Of a stretch of 64,000 nucleotides of DNA, positions 51,919 through 61,432 are shown piece by piece (position 1 is the stretch's first letter; each line of letters starts with the position of its first letter). The translations under genes and the position numbers were made by a program. A model generated the notes under the pieces. That model made no database searches, was not told the origin of the DNA, and worked only from the letters and a program-made list of their open reading frames with translations. Source of the stretch: GWB2-37-7 sp942492835 (GTDB taxonomy: Bacteria; Bacillota; Clostridia; Lutisporales; Lutisporaceae); contig OW818645.1 of assembly GCA_942492835.1 (NCBI GenBank), forward strand, positions 1,116,001 through 1,180,000. The letters are read 5' to 3'.

Positions 51919-52965
51919 CTATTCAATTGTAACAGGCATAAATGCCTTTAGTTCTTCTTCCGTACTTGGTACAACTATTGTTCCATCTATTATTGCTTGC
52001 TTATATTTATCAGCAGCTGTCTTAACTTCAGCTGGGACATTGTTTCCCCCGTCACTGTAGCCAACGCCTTCTTCTTTAATGCCAAGGTCTAGTACCTTAG
52101 CTTCAAAGTTACCATCAACAATAGCTTTAGCCATAGTATAAGTAGCAGTGTCAACTCTCTTTATCATGCTTGCAAGAACTTTATTCTTCTTTGATTGTGC
52201 GGATTGATCCATATCAACGCCGATTGCCCAGAAGTCTTTTTCGTCTGCTGCTGTGATAACACCTATACCACATGCTCCTGAAGCATGAAATATTACATCA
52301 GCCTTCTTAGCAAATTGAGCTAATGCAACTTCTTTACCCTTATCTGGGCTATCGAAAACTCCTGTGTAGTTTACTAATACCATTGCATTTGGTTTAACAG
52401 ATGCAACACCTGCTCTGAAGCCAACTTCAAACTTCTTTATTAAAGGAGTTTCCATTCCTCCTACAAAACCGATAACATCTGATTTAGTTGTAAGACCTGC
52501 TATAACGCCAACAAGGAATGAACCTTCATGCTCCTTGAATACTACTGACATTACATTAGGTTTGTCAACTACCATATCAACTAATCCAAACTTTTTGTCT
52601 GGATATTGGTCAGCTGCTGCTTTCATAGCGTTTTCAAATAAGAAGCCTACACCTACTGTTAGGTCAACAGATTGTGCCATGCTGATTAGGTTTGGTTCAT
52701 AATCATCTTGCTTTGTTGATTGAAGAACTGGAACCTCAATTCCAAACTCTTGTCCAGCCTTTGTTAGACCTGTATAAGCTGAATCGTTGAAGGACTTGTC
52801 TCCAAGACCACCTACATCTGTAACCATACCAAAAGTAGCCTTTGGTGCTGGTGTTGGTTCTGTTGGAGTTGGTGTTGTTGGTGCTGGCTCTTCCTTTGAT
52901 CCACAACCAACAAACAATGACATTACCATTACAAGAATTAATAATAGTGCTATTGATTTTTTCAT
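51919..52965 (-). CDS. BMP-family substrate-binding lipoprotein
   Basis: 348 aa from the ATG at 52965 (GAGGGG upstream). Lipoprotein signal with lipobox LFVGC (Cys near residue 20), a Pro/Thr-rich linker, then the Bmp/Med periplasmic-binding fold (GMVTDVGGLGDKSFNDSAYTG, IGFVGGMETPLIKKFEVGFR, HASGACGIGVITAADE). It binds nucleosides outside the membrane and passes them to the permeases encoded downstream. No purine riboswitch was found in its leader. Confidence 0.92.
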   Translation of the reverse strand: MKKSIALLLILVMVMSLFVGCGSKEEPAPTTPTPTEPTPAPKATFGMVTDVGGLGDKSFNDSAYTGLTKAGQEFGIEVPVLQSTKQDDYEPNLISMAQSVDLTVGVGFLFENAMKAAADQYPDKKFGLVDMVVDKPNVMSVVFKEHEGSFLVGVIAGLTTKSDVIGFVGGMETPLIKKFEVGFRAGVASVKPNAMVLVNYTGVFDSPDKGKEVALAQFAKKADVIFHASGACGIGVITAADEKDFWAIGVDMDQSAQSKKNKVLASMIKRVDTATYTMAKAIVDGNFEAKVLDLGIKEEGVGYSDGGNNVPAEVKTAADKYKQAIIDGTIVVPSTEEELKAFMPVTIE

Positions 52966-53108
52966 CAATCTTTCCCCTCGCTTTATATATTAGTATTTTA
53001 CTGTATTACAACATATTACTATTCTACACAATTTTAATTAAACCTTCAACATTATTAGAATTTATTTTTATATATTTTTTAGAACTATTCAGTGAACAAA
53101 AAATATAG

Positions 53109-53132
53109 AAGGATGACACATAGGTCATCCTT
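53109..53132 (-). terminator. Terminator of the glycine reductase operon
   Basis: AAGGATGAC/GTCATCCTT arms with a 6-nt loop, 24 nt past the grdD stop, followed by CTATATTTTTTG on the minus strand. Confidence 0.75.
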
Positions 53133-53155
53133 TACCAAAGATTATATATATAATA

Positions 53156-54343
53156 CTAGCAATGGCAGTCTAGTGGTCTCTCTATAATATATTTATTCTC
53201 CAGTAAAATATCTATTGCCTTAATATAATCACCATCTGAAACCAAAATCATAGGTCCAGTGCAACCCATACCACTTTCCGAGTAGATACCTGACTGACCA
53301 AGTGTTATCACTGCATTTTCAAGCTCAAGTATATCAATTCCTGCTATAGATTTTGTTACAACCTTCTTATCTGGCATCTTGAACTCTTGCTTAGGAGCTG
53401 CTTTCTTACTATCAGCAGTTAAAGATTGAAGTATCTCATTAAGTCCCGCTTTTCTTGCTTTTGCAAATTCATCCTTAGCAATATGTTGAAGCTTGCCTTG
53501 TGCACAGCTGGCTGCATATCTTAGTGCTTCACATACCACAGGAGCACCTGAGGCACGTGATAATATACATATTATCTTATCATAGTTTTCTCCGATTCCA
53601 GGGCCATAGCCAAATCCAAGTGATTCATAGCTGCCACCGGTTGTATAGGATGAGAAAATTTTCATCATTAGATTGCCTGTTAGAGAATCCATTACCATTA
53701 TATCTGAAGCAGCAACTAACAAGTCATTGCCTCTCATAACAATGCCGCCATCTGCTCTAACTGACTCGGAGAAGTTTATATCATAGCCATTAGCTTTAAG
53801 CTCCTTAAGAGCTCCTTCTACTTTTCTTGCTCCGTCAATATTTAGAATTCCTACTGTTGGTTCTTTAATGCCTAATGCCTTTGCAGTTATTATTCCATAC
53901 AGTGCATTTTTTACCATGCCTTCTACTCTGTGAGTAGATGAAGTGCCTGTTGTAGTAGCTATTAATAACTCTTTTCCTAGTCCAGGAGTTATTGCTCTGC
54001 CTACTGTGGAAACACCTATTGGGAAGCTATAGTGCATTGTTACTGCAGAGTCTAGCTCACCATTTTCTAGCATTGCATCCATGATTTTATACATTTCTTC
54101 TTCTGTTTGTGCTTCAACTATTCTAAGAGAAGTATCAACTTTAGATCCTATAAGTACAATTTCAAAGTCACTGTACTTTTTTGCAGCCATTTCTGCTCCT
54201 TTTATAAGCTCAGAAGTTCCATGTTCACTGCCAAGGGTAGTTAACCCAACTTTTACCTTATTGCCGAAGTTTCCTGTTTTCATTGCATCAGCAATATCGT
54301 TAAATACTTCACCAATCATATTTTTTATATTATTATCAGTCAT
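53156..54343 (-). CDS. grdD: Glycine reductase complex component C, subunit alpha
   Basis: 395 aa from the ATG at 54343 (GGGG 8 nt upstream; GTG at 54352 overlaps it). With GrdC it forms protein C, which turns the carboxymethyl-seleno group on protein A into acetyl phosphate. PlsX-like fold with KVKVGLTTLGSEHGTSELI, a Cys cluster VVCEALRYAASCAQGK and the candidate catalytic Cys in ESGMGCTGPMILVSDGD near residue 361. It ends in LDCHC. Last gene of the operon. Confidence 0.95.
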   Translation of the reverse strand: MTDNNIKNMIGEVFNDIADAMKTGNFGNKVKVGLTTLGSEHGTSELIKGAEMAAKKYSDFEIVLIGSKVDTSLRIVEAQTEEEMYKIMDAMLENGELDSAVTMHYSFPIGVSTVGRAITPGLGKELLIATTTGTSSTHRVEGMVKNALYGIITAKALGIKEPTVGILNIDGARKVEGALKELKANGYDINFSESVRADGGIVMRGNDLLVAASDIMVMDSLTGNLMMKIFSSYTTGGSYESLGFGYGPGIGENYDKIICILSRASGAPVVCEALRYAASCAQGKLQHIAKDEFAKARKAGLNEILQSLTADSKKAAPKQEFKMPDKKVVTKSIAGIDILELENAVITLGQSGIYSESGMGCTGPMILVSDGDYIKAIDILLENKYIIERPLDCHC

Positions 54344-54354
54344 AAATTTCACCC

Positions 54355-55893
54355 CTACTTTCCGCTAAGCAAAGAGGATGCAAATTCTTTCATGGCTTCA
54401 GCCAGCATGTCTTTTATTTCTTCTTTTGATACTGATTGAATAGGCTCTTCCTTGCCAGGATTTTTTTCCATTATTATAGATACACCATCAAACTGATTTG
54501 TCATTCTGCCTAGGAATAAGCTACCCTTTCCAACTATCATTGCATTTTTTATTTTACCAGCTAAAATCATTTCCCTTGCTGGACCCACAAATGGCACTCC
54601 TGAAGGAATATGTCCCTGAGTTGGCGCAAAGCCTGGCATACCATGATCACTGATAAAGCCAGCCATTGAAGCCTTTTCTATATCGCCCCTCTTTGCTCCT
54701 AGGGCTGCAATCATCTTGTAGTTTGCCAAAGGAACGTTTCCTGCACCTGCAGGCTCTGTTATCTCTGGGTTCTGCATTTCTACTGAGTACTTATCAATAT
54801 CAGTAATTTTTAGGCCTACCTTATCAAGAGGCATTGTTATAAGTGCTTCCATAACAGCCTGTGGTGATGAGCCTGTTCCTACTGTATGTCTTCCTACAAT
54901 ATCTGTTCTCAATATTGGGCTGATGCCATCATTTTCTGTAACTAATATAGCAAATCCACCCAAACAATCTTCTAGTACGGGTAAACCCTTGTTTACATGG
55001 TCTCTAGCATTCATGCCAAGCTTCGCTGTGGCTCCTCCTGCTACTATGGCAACAGTCTTATAAATTCCTGACTTAACTAATGCTGAAGCATTTATAAGTG
55101 CATGAGTTGGTGCTGCACAAAAGCCCCTTGTGTCTGAACCGGTAGCACTTACAGCTCCTGCAATTTCTGCTATAGACTTTGCAAAGTTGCCTCCGCCTCT
55201 TTGGTTCATATCACCGCATGCTTCTTCAGAGCATTCAATAACATACTCGATAGAATCAGCAGGAACATTTTGTTTCTGGATCAAATTTTTAAGTGCTAGT
55301 ACCCCTGAGGCTTTTACCACAAGGTTTTCTACCATTGTATGTGCTGTAAGATTTTTATCCTTTTCATGTGCTGCTTTTACACAGCCTACAAGCTTATGAT
55401 TCAAATGCAGCGGTTCTGCACCTCCAGCAAGCATATTCTCAATTTCAGATATTTCAAAACCAACTTTTAGCTTATCAAGCTCTTCATTTGAATATGATTT
55501 CTTTTCTATAAGCTTTTCTTTATACTTCTCAACGAATCCCTTTTCTAGCATAACAAGATCAAAAGCATCACTAATCTTTAACGCTAGCAAGAATTCTTCC
55601 TGTGAGATTATTTCTCCCAATTTTCCTTCTGCTGTCGCATTTGGCATAAGATTACTATACCATGGTTTTGGCAGGCTGTTTAAGTCATCAGGAAGTATGT
55701 TTCCTATATATGCTTGATTTGGAGCGTACTTTACAACCTCTTCAAAGCTTCTTAAATGTTCAGGAACCTTTCTTATAAGTTCTGAATCAGGATTTGACTC
55801 ATGCTCTTGTGCACAAGTTGTACCATAGTGCATTATCATATCAGGGGTATGCACCAATATATATGATGCCGCTTTTACTACTGGTAATGCCAT
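54355..55893 (-). CDS. grdC: Glycine reductase complex component C, subunit beta
   Basis: 512 aa. FabH/thiolase-like subunit of protein C: N-terminal KAASYILVHTPDMIMHYGTT, then GFCAAPTHALINASALVKSG with a conserved Cys near 255 and PGFAPTQGHIPSGVPFVGPA near the C-terminal third. GGAGGTG precedes the ATG. It works with GrdD to form acetyl phosphate, from which acetate kinase would make ATP. Confidence 0.95.
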   Translation of the reverse strand: MALPVVKAASYILVHTPDMIMHYGTTCAQEHESNPDSELIRKVPEHLRSFEEVVKYAPNQAYIGNILPDDLNSLPKPWYSNLMPNATAEGKLGEIISQEEFLLALKISDAFDLVMLEKGFVEKYKEKLIEKKSYSNEELDKLKVGFEISEIENMLAGGAEPLHLNHKLVGCVKAAHEKDKNLTAHTMVENLVVKASGVLALKNLIQKQNVPADSIEYVIECSEEACGDMNQRGGGNFAKSIAEIAGAVSATGSDTRGFCAAPTHALINASALVKSGIYKTVAIVAGGATAKLGMNARDHVNKGLPVLEDCLGGFAILVTENDGISPILRTDIVGRHTVGTGSSPQAVMEALITMPLDKVGLKITDIDKYSVEMQNPEITEPAGAGNVPLANYKMIAALGAKRGDIEKASMAGFISDHGMPGFAPTQGHIPSGVPFVGPAREMILAGKIKNAMIVGKGSLFLGRMTNQFDGVSIIMEKNPGKEEPIQSVSKEEIKDMLAEAMKEFASSLLSGK

Positions 55894-56037
55894 TTTTACA
55901 CCTCCAACTTTGTGTTCTCATTAAAACTGGCAATTTCCATATGACAATAGTTTATCTTAAAATAATTTGTCATATGTCAATTGCCAACTCTAATAATTCA
56001 TTGTTTTATAAATTTTATCAATTATTGATAATCATTA

Positions 56038-57342
56038 TTATTTATCAAATACAGTTTGTTCAGTAACCTCTGTTTGAAGAGCTTTAAGAGCCTTCATAAC
56101 AATACCCATTCTAAGCTTCTTTTCTTCTTGCATGGTTTGAGTAGGGTTACCCAATGGATGTGGTATTGCTATAGCAGGAACTATTCTGTTTGCACCTACT
56201 GTCAAGGATATTGGAACAACTGTACAAATGTGAACTACAGGTATTCCAGCTCTCTCGATTTCTTTTACCATCGTTGCACCGCAACGTGTACAAGTTCCTC
56301 AGGTGGAAGTGAGTATAACTGCCTGCACTCCATCATTTATAAGATCCTTAGCAATCTCTGCTGCATACTTTTTGGAGTTTGCAACTGAAGTACCGTTACC
56401 TACTGTTGCATAGAAATATCTATGAAGTTTTCCAATTACGCCTTCCTTCTCTAGATCTCTCAATACATCAACAGGTAGTACTCTGTCAGCATCCAAGTTT
56501 GCATAAACAGGGTCATAACCACCATGAGCTGTCTCATATGTATCTTCAGTAAGGTCCATGACTCCTTCGATGTCATATTTACCATACTTTGAAGCACTTG
56601 AGGACTCTATTCTATCTGGGTTATGCTTTGGTACAATACCTCCAGAAGTAACAAGTGCAATTTTTGCCTTTGTTAAATCCAAAACTGCTTTATTTGGAGC
56701 TACTCTGTCAAAGTCAGGCATAGGATATTCAGTTACGAACTTTTCATTCTTAAGCTTTGCTACTAAGATATCAACAGCTCTTTTTGAACCTCTATCTTCT
56801 TTGAAAACATTCTTTCTGAAACCTCTAGGGATGTAACCTTCTTCTGTAGGTGTTCCAATTGCTTCCTTCTTTGCTACTTTAAGAGCCAATTTGGCCATAG
56901 CAGGAACTGCCTGTCTCATACCTGTAGCAGCATTTACTGTGCTAAGGATATAAATATCCTTCTTGAACATATCTGCTCCTGGGTTTTCTATATACATGCC
57001 TGATATAGCTGGAATGTTCAATTTTTCTTGAACTTCCTTACAAATACTGCCACAAGCTACACCGTATCTACCGGCATTAAATGCAGGACCAGCAATAAAC
57101 AAGTCTGGATTGTATTGCTTCACCATTTCAAGTATTTCTGAGGTAGCAGTTTCAAGATTCTCATTAAAGTATGAGTCACCGCAAATAACTGTTGCAACTA
57201 TCTCAGCTTCAGATCCCAAAGCTGCCTTTAATGCAGCACCTGGGCCTACAATGCCTGCTCTTATTTCAGGTTTTATATCAGCTTTATCTTCACCACCAAT
57301 ACCAGCGAAGAACTGATTTATATAGTGTACAATCTTGATCAT
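56038..57342 (-). CDS. grdB: Glycine reductase selenoprotein B (Sec at residue 348)
   Basis: 434 aa when the in-frame TGA at 56299-56301 is read as selenocysteine 348: ILTST-U-GTCTRCGATMVKEIERAG. The segment after TGA continues the family exactly, so the TGA is not a mutation. The hairpin CGTTGC-GGT-GCAACG starts 9 nt past the TGA and may be the bacterial SECIS. GrdB is the glycine-binding, substrate-specific subunit that passes the carboxymethyl group to the Sec of protein A. GGAGGGA precedes the ATG. Reading needs SelB and tRNA-Sec encoded elsewhere. Confidence 0.97.
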
Positions 57343-57384
57343 GTTTATATCTCCCTCCTCTCTTTTGTCATATGTTATTTTATA

Positions 57385-57843
57385 TTAGTACTTTGAAAAT
57401 TGCTCTCTCATTGAGCTAACTTCGCTCTTTAGTGCATCAACATCAAGTACCATTTCCATCATTCCGCATTGATCATCGTATATCTGTGAATCAAACTGAT
57501 CCTTTAATTCAAATATGTGGTAAACTGAGAGTCCCAACGAGACTCCTGCCAAAGGACCTGCATAAGTTGGATCTCCTGCTGCAACTGTTTCTGCGGTTAA
57601 GCCTGCAGATTCAGCCTCAGCTGTTCCTAAAATTACGACAACATTTTCCTTGCCATATTTTTCTGATAGATCCATTACTCTTTTTTGGTTTTCCAGGTCC
57701 ATTGCTCCTGCGGCAGTTCAGACAAAGCATTCTGTAGCAGCAAAAACTACTTCAGCGCCAGTTGTCTTAACGCACTCTTCAATTGCAGGAGCAGGTATAC
57801 CATCTCTGTCGCCAATTATGATTACCTTTTTATCCTTTAACAT
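57385..57843 (-). CDS. grdA: Glycine reductase selenoprotein A (Sec at residue 42)
   Basis: 152 aa with TGA at 57718-57720 as selenocysteine 42: ATECFV-U-TAAGAMDLENQ, the family's CxxU redox motif (Cys39-Phe-Val-Sec42). The N-terminus is KDKKVIIIGDRDGIPAPAIE. Protein A carries the carboxymethyl selenoether between proteins B and C and is re-reduced by thioredoxin. A CAGG/CCTG stem 10 nt past TGA is a candidate SECIS. A start beyond the TGA would give a family-incomplete 105 aa. Confidence 0.97.
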
Positions 57844-57877
57844 GGTTTCCATCCTTTCTATTTATAAATTTTTCTGA

Positions 57878-59164
57878 TTATAATTCAATTGCTGATAACT
57901 TATTAAAGCCTATTTCACTAGTTGCTCCAGTTATAACCTGAAGCTCTGCTACTATACTTCCGTCAGGTCTTAGACTTCCATCAAAGCCCCCAGCGATTGT
58001 ATTAGCAGGCTCTAAATAGCCTATAACCTTCTTCATTGCAGGTAATTCTATAAGCTCATTTGCATTACCACCAGTTACAACTGCATCAGCTGTTTTATCA
58101 GCATCAGCAAGAGACTGTGATGCACCATCTCTACCTGCATATTCATCTGTAATAAGTACAGTCTTTACACCCTTAGCTGTTATTTTCTTGCAGTTCATCA
58201 TAAGGTCAGTATCAGGATTTCCAAAACCTTCTTCAGAAATAATTACTGCATCAAGATTTAAGAACTCTGCAAGCTTAGCTGTCCAGTTTGAGGATCTTTC
58301 CTTATCCATAAGTGTTACATTTTCATTTGTTATAATAACGCCTACAAAGTTATAATCCTTACCATGTCTTTCATATAAGTCTTCAATTACTGGATTGTTG
58401 CAGTGATTGTATGTTGGGTTTTTGTCACATGCAGATACGCAGTTACCGCTTAGTATTGCTCCATCCATAACCTCAGTAGGATATATGATTGTTGGAACTA
58501 TTCTCTTTGCGTCAACTCCATATACATAAGTATCATGCATTAAGCCTTGAGTTTGAAGCATATAAACATATGCTACCTTTGGAAGATCTGGATACTTTTT
58601 AAGACCTTCTGCAAATGGTAATGTTTCATATATCTTTACTTCATCTGGTGTAATATTTTTACCAGCTTCGCCTAGATAGTTAGCAGCTTTTAAACCAATA
58701 AATCTTATAGCTTGCTCATGCTCATGCTGTTGTAGATCATCAATTGGTGTGCATACTATTACAAGGTTGTTTGTTTTTGAAAAAGGTGTATAATCAGCAC
58801 CTGTTCCACTCATGTCTATAATACCCTCTTGAAATCCTACTATCTTACCTGTAGTAACAACAGCGGCTCCTTTAAGTACATTAGTCTTTCCTGATCCAAC
58901 TACGTCTACTTTGTTTAGTACACCGGGGAATATTCCTCCGGGTCCTTCAACCTTAACTCTTGGTTCTATAACGTCTTTTACCGGCATAATTCTTGTTTCT
59001 TCACCTGGTTTAGCGATATCTAACTCAATGCTTTTAATTCTATCATCTCCACCAATGGCGTTTAACAACTCAGCCTTATTTACATAAAGAGTACCGTTTT
59101 CAACCTTTGTCTGGCTTCCAAACTGCATATCTTTAATGAATATCTTTCCAAGTTCTAGACGCAT
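57878..59164 (-). CDS. grdE: Glycine reductase protein B proprotein GrdE
   Basis: 428 aa from the ATG at 59164; GGGGAGG sits 8 nt before, and a GTG three codons earlier overlaps that site. It forms protein B with GrdB and is known to be cut at an Asn-Cys bond to leave a pyruvoyl-type cofactor. That site is visible as LSGN-CVSACDKN with Cys242 in this numbering, the same number I recall for the characterised clostridial protein. Proline-reductase-like homology. Central gene of the operon. Confidence 0.96.
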   Translation of the reverse strand: MRLELGKIFIKDMQFGSQTKVENGTLYVNKAELLNAIGGDDRIKSIELDIAKPGEETRIMPVKDVIEPRVKVEGPGGIFPGVLNKVDVVGSGKTNVLKGAAVVTTGKIVGFQEGIIDMSGTGADYTPFSKTNNLVIVCTPIDDLQQHEHEQAIRFIGLKAANYLGEAGKNITPDEVKIYETLPFAEGLKKYPDLPKVAYVYMLQTQGLMHDTYVYGVDAKRIVPTIIYPTEVMDGAILSGNCVSACDKNPTYNHCNNPVIEDLYERHGKDYNFVGVIITNENVTLMDKERSSNWTAKLAEFLNLDAVIISEEGFGNPDTDLMMNCKKITAKGVKTVLITDEYAGRDGASQSLADADKTADAVVTGGNANELIELPAMKKVIGYLEPANTIAGGFDGSLRPDGSIVAELQVITGATSEIGFNKLSAIEL

Positions 59165-59203
59165 AAAGTTCACCTCCCCTAAAATTATCGTTTGTTGACA
59201 TCT

Positions 59204-59524
59204 CTATATAAATTCTTTTATAAGAGCTTCTATCGAATCAGGAGTACAGTTTTCTGCCCCACTGATTTCCTTGATCTTTTCACCATTCTTATAAACTATA
59301 AAAGTTGGTAAGCCTAGAACTTTTTGGCTAATAGCAAGTCTTCTGTTCTCTGCTGTATTTAACTTACCTATCTTTATTTTGTCTCCATATTGTTCACCTA
59401 ATCTGTGTACATCATCCATAAGTGCCTTACAAGGTTCACATTTTGTACCCCAAAAATCTACCAATACTGCACCTTTTTCTTGTAACACCTCAACATCGAA
59501 ATTATCCTTGGTTAGTTCTAACAT
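59204..59524 (-). CDS. trxA: Glycine-reductase-associated thioredoxin
   Basis: 106 aa, thioredoxin fold. The redox motif is FWGTKCEPCKALMDD with CEPC instead of the usual WCGPC, as seen in thioredoxins encoded in glycine/betaine reductase operons. The cis-Pro loop is GLPTFIVYKNG. It passes electrons from TrxB to selenoprotein A. GGAGG is 8 nt before the ATG. Confidence 0.95.
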   Translation of the reverse strand: MLELTKDNFDVEVLQEKGAVLVDFWGTKCEPCKALMDDVHRLGEQYGDKIKIGKLNTAENRRLAISQKVLGLPTFIVYKNGEKIKEISGAENCTPDSIEALIKEFI

Positions 59525-59604
59525 AATTTCACCTCCTTTTAAGATTTTGTAACAGAACTTCGTTATTATATTAAATTCCCAGCCTTTTTTGGCATCAGGA
59601 AGTT

Positions 59605-60534
59605 CTATTCTGTAAAATTACTCTCTATAAACTTTTCTGCATTAACAGCGGCTATAGCCCCATCTGCACAGGCTGTGATTACTTGTCTTAATGATTTTGC
59701 TCTTACATCTCCAGCCGCAAATACACCTTCTACTGAAGTTCTCAATTCTTCATCAGCCATGATGTAACCTTTTGGATTCAATTCCACATGTCCTTTAATT
59801 ATGTCTGTTATAGGTTTTGTGCCAACAAATACAAAGACACCATCAGTTCTAAAATCGGTAGTTTCTCCACTTTTAATATTTTTAAGTTTAACGCCTTCGA
59901 CTATTCCATCACCATAAATTTCCTCTACAACGCTATTCCATATTACATTTATCTTTTCATTGCTCATAGCTTTTTCTATTATTGATTTTGCAGCTCTAAA
60001 CTCTTCTCTTCTATGAACAATAGTTACCTTATCTGCAAACTTTGTAAGATATATTGCTTCTTCAACCGCTGCATCTCCACCGCCTATGACAATAACTTCA
60101 AGCTCAGTGAAGAAATCAGCATCACATGTAGCACAATAGGACACTCCTTTTCCTCTAAGCTCATTTTCTCCTGGAGCACCCAAAAGCATTGGCTGCGCAC
60201 CTGTTGCATATATTACAGTTCTTGCTTGTATTTCGTTTTTTGAAAGCTTAATTGTCTTTATTTTATTTGATAAGTCAAATCCAGCTACTTCTTCTTTTAT
60301 CATCTCTGTTCCAAAAGCCTCTGCTTGAATTTTCATTCTCTCCATTAATTTAGGTCCTGTTGGATGTTCTATAGAGCCAGGATAGTTTTCCAGTTCCTCT
60401 GTTGTTGCCGCCTGTCCACCCCACTTTGCTTTTTCAATTATTACTGCACTCATTTTTGCTCTGGATGCATAAAGTCCTGCGGATAGTCCTGCAGGGCCTC
60501 CTCCAATTATAGCTACATCATAAATTTTACTCAT
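59605..60534 (-). CDS. trxB: Thioredoxin reductase
   Basis: 309 aa. FAD-binding IIGGGPAGLSAGLYASRA at the N-terminus, redox pair YCATCDADFF near residue 135, NAD(P)-binding VIGGGDAAVEEAIYL near residue 152 and the C-terminal FAD motif VFAAGDVRAKSLRQV. It reduces the TrxA encoded next. GGAGGA precedes the ATG. Confidence 0.96.
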   Translation of the reverse strand: MSKIYDVAIIGGGPAGLSAGLYASRAKMSAVIIEKAKWGGQAATTEELENYPGSIEHPTGPKLMERMKIQAEAFGTEMIKEEVAGFDLSNKIKTIKLSKNEIQARTVIYATGAQPMLLGAPGENELRGKGVSYCATCDADFFTELEVIVIGGGDAAVEEAIYLTKFADKVTIVHRREEFRAAKSIIEKAMSNEKINVIWNSVVEEIYGDGIVEGVKLKNIKSGETTDFRTDGVFVFVGTKPITDIIKGHVELNPKGYIMADEELRTSVEGVFAAGDVRAKSLRQVITACADGAIAAVNAEKFIESNFTE

Positions 60535-60593
60535 AGTTTCCTCCTTAATTTCATTCCTTATGTATATAATTTTTTACTAATTAATTTGTGCTT

Positions 60594-60983
60594 CTATGTA
60601 TATAAGATATTATTATCTAAAGAGCTTTCAAATAATCTTTTATCAACAACTTGAAAGTCCTCCATCACTTTTGGGCTAAAACATGGTGTATGTTTCATCT
60701 TGTCAAACTTTTCATATGTTGTAATGCTGTTCTCTATAATTTCAAGAGATTGCAAATTCATATCTTTACCCTTTTTTATAATTATACTTCTGTATGGAGT
60801 TTCATTTGGCTTAACGCTTCCCATTAGTGGATGTGTAATCAGTTCATATCCTTGATGTACATAGTCTCTAACTTTTGTCAAAACACTATAATAATTGCTA
60901 TCAATGAACTCTATATTAAATTTTTCTCTGTAAACCTCATAAACATCAGGATTATTACTAATTACCAAAATATTTTTGTTCAG
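60594..60983 (-). CDS. grdX: GrdX protein
   Basis: 129 aa. Small cytoplasmic protein that heads glycine reductase operons; role unknown. Family features near the start (LVISNNPDVYEVYREK) and HPLMGSVKPNETPYRSIIIK are visible. The usual start codons in frame lack a ribosome binding site. A CTG at 60983 follows GAGGGG by six nt and gives the expected N-terminus NKNILVISNNP, so CTG is my choice; TTG at 60968 is the fallback. Confidence 0.85.
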   Translation of the reverse strand: MNKNILVISNNPDVYEVYREKFNIEFIDSNYYSVLTKVRDYVHQGYELITHPLMGSVKPNETPYRSIIIKKGKDMNLQSLEIIENSITTYEKFDKMKHTPCFSPKVMEDFQVVDKRLFESSLDNNILYT

Positions 60984-61071
60984 TTTTATCCCCTCACAAT
61001 TCCATACATATTCTTTGATTCATAAGTCACAGAAAATACATTTTTTACGATTTTTCATAAAAAATGACATC

Positions 61072-61110
61072 AAAAAAACAGAGGTAAAGTCCCTCGACTT
61101 TACCTCTGTT
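61072..61110 (-). terminator. Riboswitch expression-platform terminator
   Basis: Minus strand AACAGAGGTAAAGTC pairs perfectly with GACTTTACCTCTGTT around GAGG, then a T-run. The AGAGG of its 5' arm is also needed for the P1 stem of the second glycine aptamer, so ligand binding should prevent termination. Confidence 0.9.
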
Positions 61111-61285
61111 ATTAACCTGAGATATTCTTCATAATATAACTTTACTTAGTTATATCAAATTGATCCTTCGGTGCATACGCTTTCCAGAGGTCTGTCCGGC
61201 TACGGTCCTTTTGCCTGAGAGCTTCATTTATAACTTTAATAAACTTATTCCTTCGGCGCTCTAACGAGTCTCTCCCGTAAACCAT
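61098..61285 (-). promoter_or_regulatory. Tandem glycine riboswitch
   Basis: Two aptamers on the minus strand. Aptamer 1: GGGAGAGACTC, CGCCGAAGGA, CTCTCAGGCAAAAGGACCG. Linker GTAGCCGGACAG. Aptamer 2: ACCTCTGGAAAG, GCACCGAAGGATC, ATCTCAGGTTAATAACAGAGG (split over the end). P1 of aptamer 2 (CCTCTG/CAGAGG) competes with the terminator, the layout of a glycine-ON switch that drives grdX to grdD. Confidence 0.93.
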
Positions 61286-61316
61286 CATCCAAATTATTCA
61301 ATTTTCCGCTACTTTA

Positions 61317-61345
61317 ATGATATACCATAATAATAATAAAATCAA
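61317..61345 (-). promoter_or_regulatory. Probable promoter of the glycine reductase operon
   Basis: Minus strand -35 TTGATT (61340-61345) and -10 TATCAT (61317-61322) with 17-nt spacing, about 30 nt ahead of aptamer 1. Confidence 0.6.
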
Positions 61346-61432
61346 TACATTTTTAAAAATATATTGATTTTTTCTATAATTTTTTTATTAATGCACATTT
61401 TCTGTTTTATAAACTTGTACAGATATCAAATC

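Noticed and set aside
52966..53108. Purine riboswitch ahead of the BMP lipoprotein gene
   Set aside because: The leader is short and AT-rich with none of the conserved purine aptamer segments.
56038..57843. In-frame stops in grdA and grdB as signs of pseudogenes
   Set aside because: Both TGA codons fall at the known selenocysteine positions and the sequence continues perfectly after them.
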